NCBI GenBank assembly: GCA_964590435.1
Contig: CAZPWT010000007.1
Location: forward strand, 55,649-119,648
DNA from: WSZJ01 sp964590435
GTDB lineage: Bacteria > Planctomycetota > MHYJ01 > WSZJ01
Direction: 5' to 3'
DNA length: 64,000 nt
The notes under the pieces are model-generated. The model made no database searches. It was not told the origin of the DNA and was given only the letters and a program-made list of their open reading frames with translations. Every line of letters starts with the position of its first letter. Position 1 is the stretch's first letter. The translations under genes and the position numbers were made by a program. Below are positions 57,927 through 64,000 of the stretch, in pieces.

Positions 57927-58751
57927 ATGAACCGCCCCATCCTCGTCGGCGCCGTGCTGTACGACCCCAAGGTCTCGGTCATCTGGGACATCATCCGCGA
58001 TTTCTTCGAGCAGAACGGCGTCCCGATGGACGTCGTCTTCTACACGAATTACCCGCTGCAGGTGGACGCGCTCGTGAAGGGGCACATCGACATCGCGTGG
58101 AACTCGCCGCTTGCGTGGCTGGATTCGCAGCGCCTGTCGGGCGGCAAGTGCCGGGCGATCGCGATGCGCGACACGGACTGCGACCGCGTCTCGCATCTCG
58201 TGGTGAAGGCGGCCGGCCCCGTGAAGACCGTCGCCGACCTCAAGGGCCGCACAATCGCCGTCGGCGCCAAGGACTCCCCCCAGGCCACCCTCATCCCCCT
58301 CGGCCTCCTCCAGCGCGCCGGCCTCGAGCCCGGCCGCGATTTCAGGTTCCGCCGCTTCGACGTCCTCGTCGGCAAGCACGGCGACCACATCGGCGGCGAG
58401 CGCGATGCCTTCAAGTGCCTCGAGAGCGGCCAGGCCGATGCCTGCGCGATGCTCGACCTCAACTGGGACACCTGGACGAAGGACGGCACCATCTCCCCGC
58501 GCGACTTCCGCATCCTTGCCACGACGGACCGCTTCGACCACTGCGTCTTCACCGTCCGCGACGACTTCCCCAAGGACGCCGAGGCGAAATGGCTCAAGGC
58601 GCTGTTCTCCATGAGCTACGACAACCCGAAGCACCGCGAGATGATGGACATGGAAGGGCTGAAGGCGTGGAAGCAGGGGAGGACGACGGGGTTCAAGGCG
58701 CTGAGTGAGGCGACGGAGAAGCAGAGATTCTGGGCCGAAGGATCTCGATAG
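57927..58751 (+). CDS. PhnD/SsuA-type substrate-binding-fold protein without a signal peptide
   Basis: 274 residues of the type 2 periplasmic-binding fold: LVGAVLYDPKVSVIWDIIRDFFEQNGVPMDVVFYTNYPLQVDALVKGHIDIAWNSPLAWL, then VSHLVVKAAGPVKTVADLKGRTIAVGAKDSPQATLIPLGLLQRAGL. This is the PhnD-like group used for phosphonate, sulfonate or nitrate uptake. The N-terminus starts directly with the first strand (MNRPILVGAVLYD), so there is no export signal or lipobox. No ABC permease or ATPase is nearby. It may therefore be a cytoplasmic sensor or enzyme for the compound handled by the two upstream genes. Confidence 0.82.
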   Translation: MNRPILVGAVLYDPKVSVIWDIIRDFFEQNGVPMDVVFYTNYPLQVDALVKGHIDIAWNSPLAWLDSQRLSGGKCRAIAMRDTDCDRVSHLVVKAAGPVKTVADLKGRTIAVGAKDSPQATLIPLGLLQRAGLEPGRDFRFRRFDVLVGKHGDHIGGERDAFKCLESGQADACAMLDLNWDTWTKDGTISPRDFRILATTDRFDHCVFTVRDDFPKDAEAKWLKALFSMSYDNPKHREMMDMEGLKAWKQGRTTGFKALSEATEKQRFWAEGSR

Positions 58752-58831
58752 CGCAGAGAACGGGATTCAGCAGGTGTCTGCTAGTCTTGGATGGTCATCC
58801 CGCCCCATGATCCCGAATAGGAGGATTTTTC

Positions 58832-59968
58832 ATTCCCGACGCGTCGCAATGGATTCCCGCCCTCCTGACTCCCGTTGTGGTGCTGCTGCTGATTTCGGCC
58901 GCCTTGTGGAGGCGGTTGCGCCACGGCCGGACCGAATTCTGGTCCAAGGGGCGCCACGTCGGGCTCATCTGGATGATCTCGGGTCTCAGCTATCCCGGGG
59001 GCATGGTCACCCTTCTCCTGGTCCATCTGCTCCAGCTCGAGAATCACGTCATGGAGATTTCCGGCCAGGTCCAGATTGTGCTGAGCCTGGTCCTCCTCCC
59101 GGTATTTGAAGTCGCCAAGAGGCGCCACAATCGGAAGGTAACCGGCCGGCCCGAGGCGTCCATGGGCGACCTAGTGGCCGAGTTGTGGTCTGAAGAAAGA
59201 CTGGCCGAAGCTGCCGCTCTTGGTCGGGTGGCCCTGGGCCGCGATTCACGGGACTTCTCGCTGGCCGCCAACACAGCAGGCGTCCTTGTGGAGTTGGGTC
59301 AGCATGACGAGGCGGCCGCGATCCTCGAGAAGCTCTCCCCGGAGCAACTAACTTCCGAGCAGTCCGCTTTCGTAAGCGACCTGAGGCGGCGGGCGGCACC
59401 GCGCCCGCCGTCCAGGCCATTCCCGGCAGGTTGCCTGATTCTCGGGTTGCTGCTCCTGGCGCTTTCATACAGCCGGGACTTCCAGGCTCCCGTGCGGGAT
59501 TCGTCTCCCGTCCAGTTCCGGTCGGCCGTGAGTTTTGTCGCCGGTCTAGCCATGGGCGTCCTCGTTCTCGCGGTCACGTCCCTGCGGTCGAGATTTCGAC
59601 GCGACGGGTCCGTCGTGGAGTCGGTCAGGAACCGATTGAAAATCGCCGGGCGGATCGACGAACTCGCGGCGATGAATGCGGCCAGCCAGGGAAGCGCTCA
59701 AGCGGTCCTCGTGGATGTCGGTCCGCTTCGGATTGTCCGCGCGCGGGTCGAACCCGAGACGCTCGCACGGCATCGCCGCCGGTGGCGAATCATGGTCGTC
59801 GTGGGAGTCACGGTCGCCATTGCGATTTCAGTCACGGTTACATTCTGGCCGGAGGTGTTCACGGGGGAGTACAAGGCGTGGTTAGGCGCCGCGCTCTGGC
59901 TCAGCATCCCGGTCGTTGCGACCGTTGCATGGCTCGTGACGGTCTTTTCACGCAAGCCGAAGCCCTGA
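58832..59968 (+). CDS. Membrane protein of unknown function with a possible ATT start
   Basis: 378 residues if translation begins at ATT 58832, which stands 7 nt after a strong GGAGG (58820-58824). The first ATG/GTG/TTG-type starts in frame are GTG 58877 and 58880, and these would cut into the first membrane helix (WIPALLTPVVVLLLISAALW). Further helices are VGLIWMISGLSYPGGMVTLLLVHLL, ILGLLLLALSYS, FVAGLAMGVLVLAVTSL, IMVVVGVTVAIAISVTVTFW and LGAALWLSIPVVATVAWLVTVF. A soluble ~80-residue TPR-like part (LAEAAALGRVALGRDSRDFSLAANTAGVLVELGQHDEAAAILEKL) sits in the middle. Codon use is somewhat less GC-rich than its neighbours. No family is recognised. Confidence 0.65.
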   Translation: MPDASQWIPALLTPVVVLLLISAALWRRLRHGRTEFWSKGRHVGLIWMISGLSYPGGMVTLLLVHLLQLENHVMEISGQVQIVLSLVLLPVFEVAKRRHNRKVTGRPEASMGDLVAELWSEERLAEAAALGRVALGRDSRDFSLAANTAGVLVELGQHDEAAAILEKLSPEQLTSEQSAFVSDLRRRAAPRPPSRPFPAGCLILGLLLLALSYSRDFQAPVRDSSPVQFRSAVSFVAGLAMGVLVLAVTSLRSRFRRDGSVVESVRNRLKIAGRIDELAAMNAASQGSAQAVLVDVGPLRIVRARVEPETLARHRRRWRIMVVVGVTVAIAISVTVTFWPEVFTGEYKAWLGAALWLSIPVVATVAWLVTVFSRKPKP

Positions 59969-60016
59969 TCGCGGCGCCATGTTCACCGCCGCCTGCCGCC
60001 GGTAGTATTCCCGCCC

Positions 60017-60982
60017 ATGCGCTTCCTCGTCACCGGCGGCACGGGATTCGTCGGCTCGCACCTCGTCGATGCGCTTCTGGCGCGGCGCGACGCGGTGACG
60101 GCGCTGGTGCGGGACCCGAACCGGCTTCGGTGGCTGGAGGGGAGGGACGTGCGGATCGCCCCCGGTGACACGACGCGCGGGGTGGGGCTGGACGCGGCGC
60201 TGGACGACGCGGACGCGGTGATCCACGTGGCGGGGGTGATCAAGGCGCGGACCGAGGCGGAGTTTCTGGAAGGGAACGCCGAGGCGACGCGGAAGCTGCT
60301 GACGGCGTGCGCGCGGTCGAAGCGGCCGCTGAAGGCCGTGGTGGTGGTGACGTCGCTGGCGGCGGTGGGGCCGTGCGCGGAAGGCCGGGTGTCGCGCGAC
60401 GGCGATCCGCTGAAGCCGGTTTCCGCGTACGGCCGGAGCAAGGCCGCAGCAGAAGCGGTCTGCGGGGAGTTCGCGGGGCGCGTCCCGGTCGTGATCGCGC
60501 GGCCGCCGATCGTGTACGGCCCGCGCGACGAGGCCGTGCTCGAGATCTTCCGCATCGTGGCGTGGCACCTGAAGCCGCTTCCCAACCCCGAGCAGCGCCT
60601 GTCGCTGATCCATGCGCGCGACCTGGCGGCGGGGCTGATCGCGGCGGCGGAGCGAGGGAAGGCGGGGGAGACGTACTACCTGGCGCATCCGGAGGTGATC
60701 ACGGCGCGGGGGCTGGCGGAGAGGGTGGAGGAAGCGGTGGGGGCTCCGGCGCTGGGGGTGGGGATCCCCGCGGGAGTGCTGAAGGCGGCGGCGGCGGTTT
60801 CGGAGACGGTGACGGGAGGCCGGTCGATTTTCAACCGGGACAAGGCGGCGGAGATGCTGGCGGAGGGGTGGGCATGCGATCCGGGGGGGGTGGGGGAAGC
60901 GCTCGGGTGGAGCGCGCGGATCGGGCATGTGGATGGGCTTCTTGAGACGGGGAGGTGGTATCGGGACCGGAAGTGGATGTAG
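60017..60982 (+). CDS. NAD-dependent epimerase/dehydratase family protein
   Basis: A 321-residue extended short-chain dehydrogenase. The Rossmann loop is LVTGGTGFVGSHLVDALL. The active-site pair is YGRSK (Tyr and Lys), with the preceding Ser in VVVTSLAAVG. VIHVAGVIKARTEAEFLEGNAEATRKLL and RPPIVYGPRDEAVLEIF are typical of the group that includes 3-beta-HSD-like, nucleotide-sugar and dihydroflavonol reductases. The substrate is unknown. TAGTAT (60003-60008) lies 8 nt before the ATG. A 45-bp perfect palindrome begins 7 nt after the stop. Confidence 0.87.
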   Translation: MRFLVTGGTGFVGSHLVDALLARRDAVTALVRDPNRLRWLEGRDVRIAPGDTTRGVGLDAALDDADAVIHVAGVIKARTEAEFLEGNAEATRKLLTACARSKRPLKAVVVVTSLAAVGPCAEGRVSRDGDPLKPVSAYGRSKAAAEAVCGEFAGRVPVVIARPPIVYGPRDEAVLEIFRIVAWHLKPLPNPEQRLSLIHARDLAAGLIAAAERGKAGETYYLAHPEVITARGLAERVEEAVGAPALGVGIPAGVLKAAAAVSETVTGGRSIFNRDKAAEMLAEGWACDPGGVGEALGWSARIGHVDGLLETGRWYRDRKWM

Positions 60983-60989
60983 GTAAGAC

Positions 60990-61094
60990 GGCCACGAAAC
61001 GAAAAACGAAAAAGGAAAAACAAAAAAGGAAAAGGCCGGGTCCGCCGGGCTTTTCCTTTTTTGTTTTTCCTTTTTCGTTTTTCGTTTCGTGGCC
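60990..61094. repeat. Perfect 45-bp-arm palindrome
   Basis: The arms 60990-61034 and 61050-61094 are perfectly complementary over 45 bp around a 15-nt GC-rich loop. They are made of units such as GAAAAACGAAAAAGG. It directly follows the epimerase stop. Its arm sequence closely resembles that of the palindrome at 54785-54878, so the two belong to one family. Confidence 0.85.
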
Positions 61095-61187
61095 CTTTTC
61101 CCCCCACCTCCCCTTTCTTGACCCCCCCCGCGGCCATTGCTAGCCTTTTTCCTCTTCAACCCATTCTTCCAGGATCAGGAGCCCGCA

Positions 61188-62285
61188 ATGTCGCAGCAGC
61201 CCAAGACGGCCGACCTGTCGAAAGCGGACGCGGAATACAGCATCGTGATCGAGTCCTCGAAAGACTCGAAGATCGCGGAGGCGACGGCGGGGTTCGCGCG
61301 GACGTTCACGCTGGAGTCGAAGGTGGCGGAGCAGATCCTGAAGTCGGCGCCGATCATCTTCCTGTCGCGGCTGACGAAGCAGGACGTGCGGGTGCTGAAG
61401 CCGAAGCTGATGGACCTTTCGGGCGCGGGGATCGAGTTCCGCATCACGGCGCGGCCGCAGGACCGGATCCCGAAGGTGAACTGGCCGATCAAGCCGTCGT
61501 TCGGGACGGCCGACGGCGGGAGTCTGGTGACGGCGGTGTCGTTCATCTGGGACAACAACGCGTTCGTGTGCCCGGCGTGCGGCGAGACGTTCGTGTTCCG
61601 TCGCGTCGGCAAGCCCAAGCCGGCGCCTGCGGGGGCTGAAGCGGCTTCAGCGCCGGCCCCGGCCGCGGCGAAGCCCGCCCCGGCGCCTGCCCCGGCTGCG
61701 AAGCCTGCGCCTCCTCCTCCGTCCAAGCCCGCCCCGGCGCCCGCGAAACCGGCCGCTCCTCCGCCGAAGCCCGCGCCGAAGAAGCCGAGCGACGACGAGG
61801 ATCTCGGCACGGTGGACCTGCTCGACGAGGTGCCGACGCTCGACCTGGACGACGTCTCCCCGGTCGACGACGTGCAGCCGCTGGACGACATCGAGCCGCT
61901 CGACGAGATCGAGGAACTCCCGGTCGAGGAGGCCCCCGCCAAGCCCGCGCCGAAAGGCCCGGCTCCCAAGGGACCGCCGCCGAAAGGCCCCGGTCCCGTC
62001 AAACCCGGCGGGATCATCAAGCCGTCCGTCGACATGGACGAAGTCGAGGAAGTCGGGGGCGACCTCGCCAGCGTCTTCCTGAACCGCATCCCGGGCGCGA
62101 AGGACCAGGAGACCGCCGCCAAGATCATCGCCGAGGTCCGCAGCTGCCCGATCAAGGAAGCCAAGGAACTCGCCGCGCGCATGGTCATCCCGGTCGTCAA
62201 GGACGTCCCGATCAAGGAAGCCGAGGCGATCCTGGCCAAGTTCCAGAAAGCGAAGATCGCGGGACGCCTGACGAAGAAGAAGTAG
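61188..62285 (+). CDS. Protein with two L7/L12-C-terminal-like domains, a CxxC motif and a proline/acidic linker
   Basis: 365 residues with an unusual layout. Residues ~12-100 (EYSIVIESSKDSKIAEATAGFARTFTLESKVAEQILKSAPIIFLSRLTKQDVRVLKPKLMDLSGAGIEFRIT) and ~295-360 (LASVFLNRIPGAKDQETAAKIIAEVRSCPIKEAKELAARMVIPVVKDVPIKEAEAILAKFQKAKI) both follow the ribosomal L7/L12 C-terminal alpha-beta pattern. Between them is a half zinc ribbon FVCPACGETFVF, then a ~60-residue Pro/Ala/Lys linker and an acidic segment (LDEVPTLDLDDVSPVDDVQPLDDIEPLDEIEEL). No signal peptide is seen, so it is probably a cytoplasmic adaptor. The real start is ATG 61188. Confidence 0.72.
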   Translation: MSQQPKTADLSKADAEYSIVIESSKDSKIAEATAGFARTFTLESKVAEQILKSAPIIFLSRLTKQDVRVLKPKLMDLSGAGIEFRITARPQDRIPKVNWPIKPSFGTADGGSLVTAVSFIWDNNAFVCPACGETFVFRRVGKPKPAPAGAEAASAPAPAAAKPAPAPAPAAKPAPPPPSKPAPAPAKPAAPPPKPAPKKPSDDEDLGTVDLLDEVPTLDLDDVSPVDDVQPLDDIEPLDEIEELPVEEAPAKPAPKGPAPKGPPPKGPGPVKPGGIIKPSVDMDEVEEVGGDLASVFLNRIPGAKDQETAAKIIAEVRSCPIKEAKELAARMVIPVVKDVPIKEAEAILAKFQKAKIAGRLTKKK

Positions 62286-62339
62286 TTCTTCGCGAGAGGC
62301 CGTCGGGCGCGAAGGACTCGGCTGCCGAGGCCGTCGCAA

Positions 62340-62435
62340 GGCAGTGTTGAGGGGTGAGTGGTGAGTATTGAGTGAAGGCTGCCAACACTTCACTTGCCGT
62401 CACTCAATTCTCAAAACTCAATCCTCAACACTGCC
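62340..62435. repeat. 35-nt-arm palindrome between convergent genes
   Basis: The arms 62340-62374 and 62401-62435 match in 30 of 35 positions around a 26-nt loop. They are built from units like TTGAGTG and GTGAGTG. It lies between the stop at 62285 and the convergent stop at 62437, 1 nt from the latter, so it can end transcripts from both sides. Confidence 0.7.
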
Positions 62436-62436
62436 G

Positions 62437-63747
62437 TTACTTGCCGCTGTTCTCGGCCGCGCGCCGCTTCCACCACGCCGACCAGCTCTTCAGGTCGCTC
62501 TCCGCATACCCTTCGCCGCTGATCTTGCAGAGGCAGTAGCAGGACCACTTGCGCAGGTTGCCGTTCGAGAGCGAGGAGACGAGTGCCGGGCAGGCCTTGT
62601 CGCCGCCGCTGATCATCAGTTCGCAGACGTGGTCGCGCAGCGGGACGTCGATCGAGGCGGCGGCCATGAGCTCCTTGGACGTGCCGATGATCAGGCAGCC
62701 GGCGAGCACGCCGTAGGCCTCGGGCGTGCCGATCGCGGCGATGAAATCGACCGCCTCGGTGCGGGTGCGGGCGTCGGCGGTGTGGATGTAGCGGCTCGTG
62801 GGCTTGAGGCAGGCGTTGCCGTACGCCGCGAGCGGGCCACGCGCGTATTCGCGAAGATCGCGCATCTCCGCGGCGAACGCGAAGTCGGACATCATCGAGA
62901 TCGCCTTGTCTTCCTTCTTCGTCGACAGGATGTCCACGCAGTCGCGGCGGAACGCGTCGGTCACGCCCTTGGACTTGAGCGTGTTCTCCGCGCAGCGCAC
63001 CACGATGTACCCGGGGTATTTCCCGAGCGCGTCCTTGAGCGCGGCCTTCGCCTGCGGGTCCGATTCCGATTTCAGCCGCTCCATCATCGGCGCCGCGAGC
63101 CGCTCTTCCTTCGGGATGTCCAGGCCAGAAAGCGTCACCGAGAGCTCATTCGGGCCGCCCGTGCGGATCGTCTCGAGGACCCCCGCCGGGTCGCTGCCCC
63201 CCGCCGCCTTCGGTTCCGCAGGCTTCGCGTCCGGCTTCGCGGGATCGGCTTTCTTCGGCGGCTCGGGCTTCGCCGGGTCCGCCGTCTTCTTCTCCGGCGC
63301 CGCAGGCCCGTCCATCCGCTGCCCGTCCCGGCACATCTTCCTCAGCTCGTGCATCCGCGTCAGCACCCCGTCGAACTGCTTCTTCTCCGCCGGGTACACC
63401 TCCGCCGCCTCCTGCGCTTCCAGCTCCGGGTCGAACAGCAGGTCCGCCGCTGCCTTCATGAACGGATTCGGGTCCGCCGCCTTCTTGCCCTCTTCGTACT
63501 TCGCCATCGCGGCCTGAAGCGACTTTTCGAGCTTCTCCAGCATCGCCTCCGGCTTCGGATAGACGACCTTCACGTCGGCCTTCTTCACCACGACGCCGTC
63601 AGGGAAGGCGGCATTCTTCACTCGAAGCGAGTCCCCCTGCTCCGTGACGTCGCCGATGTAGCGCTCGCCGGATTTCATGAGGACGGCGTCGGCGAGCGCC
63701 GAGAGGGACAGGGCGGCGACGAAGGCGGCGGTGATCCACGGTTTCAA
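62437..63747 (-). CDS. Exported HEAT-like repeat protein of unknown function
   Basis: 436 residues with signal peptide MKPWITAAFVAALSLSALA. It starts with a small beta module (AVLMKSGERYIGDVTEQGDSLRVKNAAFPDGVVVKKADVKVV), like the G-x-hydrophobic modules in the 10925-12373 protein. A coiled or lysine-rich region with a Lys/Pro/Ala linker follows (PEKKTADPAKPEPPKKADP). From ~210 there are HEAT-like helical repeats (MMERLKSESDPQAKAALKDALGKYPGYIVVRCAENTLKSKG..), with several cysteines near the end (CLCKISGEG). The start codon is TTG, with AAGGGAG about 7 nt upstream. Confidence 0.7.
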   Translation of the reverse strand: MKPWITAAFVAALSLSALADAVLMKSGERYIGDVTEQGDSLRVKNAAFPDGVVVKKADVKVVYPKPEAMLEKLEKSLQAAMAKYEEGKKAADPNPFMKAAADLLFDPELEAQEAAEVYPAEKKQFDGVLTRMHELRKMCRDGQRMDGPAAPEKKTADPAKPEPPKKADPAKPDAKPAEPKAAGGSDPAGVLETIRTGGPNELSVTLSGLDIPKEERLAAPMMERLKSESDPQAKAALKDALGKYPGYIVVRCAENTLKSKGVTDAFRRDCVDILSTKKEDKAISMMSDFAFAAEMRDLREYARGPLAAYGNACLKPTSRYIHTADARTRTEAVDFIAAIGTPEAYGVLAGCLIIGTSKELMAAASIDVPLRDHVCELMISGGDKACPALVSSLSNGNLRKWSCYCLCKISGEGYAESDLKSWSAWWKRRAAENSGK

Positions 63748-63794
63748 GGCGGACTCCCTTGCAGAGAAAGTCGGTTGTCCGGATAGGACGCCGG

Positions 63795-64000
63795 CCGGGC
63801 CGATTCGTTCCGGGCTTTCTTGAACACCCCGGAAGAGAAAGAGGTGCGTTCAATCTTGTCCGGTGTGCCGAGGAAAGTCCGTTCCATCACGTGGACTGGG
63901 AGGTGTCCACCAGGCGAATTACCCGTTCAGCCTGTAGCGGAGCGAGCGTGCCCAGAAGCAATTCTGGACCACGAAGCCTCGCCGAGCAAATGCGCGAGCC
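63795..64000 (+). ncRNA. rnpB: RNase P RNA, 5' part (runs off the right edge)
   Basis: The universally conserved P4 5' strand GAGGAAAGTCCG is at 63870-63881. Upstream, TTGAAC (63820-63825) pairs with GTTCAA (63848-63853) as a P3-like stem, at the right distance from the conserved block. Downstream are GTGGAC/GTCCAC (63891-63910) and a CCAGAA-GCAA-TTCTGG hairpin with a GNRA loop (63952-63967), followed by ACCACGA and GAGCAAA, as in bacterial RNase P. The exact 5' end is estimated. The gene is divergent from the 62437-63747 protein. Confidence 0.85.

Noticed and set aside
58705..59109. A plus-frame overlapping the start of the membrane protein, with an ATG at 58849
   Set aside because: Its translation has no domain and disagrees with the membrane-helix frame that follows the GGAGG site.
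1..64000. CRISPR arrays, tRNA or rRNA genes, phage genes
   Set aside because: No regularly spaced direct repeats, no cloverleaf with a T-loop in the intergenic gaps, and no integrase, capsid or terminase motif was seen. A covariance search would settle the tRNA question.

Overview
The window is GC-rich (about two thirds G+C by eye) and looks like a chromosomal segment of an uncultured-type diderm bacterium. The gene content best fits Planctomycetota or a nearby lineage. Typical signs are many secreted proteins of unknown function with signal peptides and HEAT-like or coiled-coil parts, a giant PQQ-propeller/TPR/PDZ protein, a Ser/Thr kinase fused to an AAA module and TPRs, PilZ proteins, and AsmA-like and outer-membrane barrel proteins. 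The phylum call is an inference, because no ribosomal RNA lies in the window. The only RNA gene I can support is the 5' part of RNase P RNA at the right edge.

Layout. 1-10 kb: start of a family 2 glycosyltransferase, a DUF3592 protein, an ArsR-methyltransferase regulator followed by ahcY, a secreted esterase, dus, a dual-specificity phosphatase, maf, DUF1653, an overlapping DUF5678/retropepsin pair and an aldo/keto reductase. 9-19 kb: secreted proteins of unknown function, an LD-carboxypeptidase, two LTXXQ-like proteins and a convergent ECF sigma factor. 19-26 kb: selB, a kinase remnant, queA, a large AsmA-like protein and rsmD. 26-40 kb: a secretin-N-like protein, the 1528-residue PQQ/TPR/PDZ protein, a DASS transporter, two PilZ proteins, aspartate kinase, a zinc-ribbon/KOW protein, hutH, a second esterase and a membrane-protein pair that includes a 39-residue protein. 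40-46 kb: a truncated hydrolase, the kinase-AAA-TPR protein and a DMT transporter.

46-54 kb holds the most coherent system: a minus-strand run of capA-like, outer-membrane barrel, pgsB, pgsC, pgsW and a secreted protein. I read it as a poly-gamma-glutamate-type polymer locus adapted to a diderm envelope. It is preceded by an acyltransferase-like gene and a serine palmitoyltransferase-like gene. 56-59 kb carries a tight three-gene operon: a divergent acyl-CoA-dehydrogenase-fold flavoprotein, an OsmC-fold protein without any cysteine, and a PhnD-like protein without a signal peptide. 59-64 kb has a membrane protein with a possible ATT start, an SDR epimerase, a protein with two L7/L12-C-terminal-like domains, a secreted protein and rnpB.

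Two features run through the whole window. First, a hexamer of the form TANNNT sits only 6-13 nt before many start codons, which suggests leaderless or nearly leaderless mRNAs. Second, long imperfect palindromes with low-complexity, AT-rich arms sit directly after stop codons. A different palindromic element of about 200 bp occurs twice in divergent intergenic regions (3.3 and 10.6 kb).
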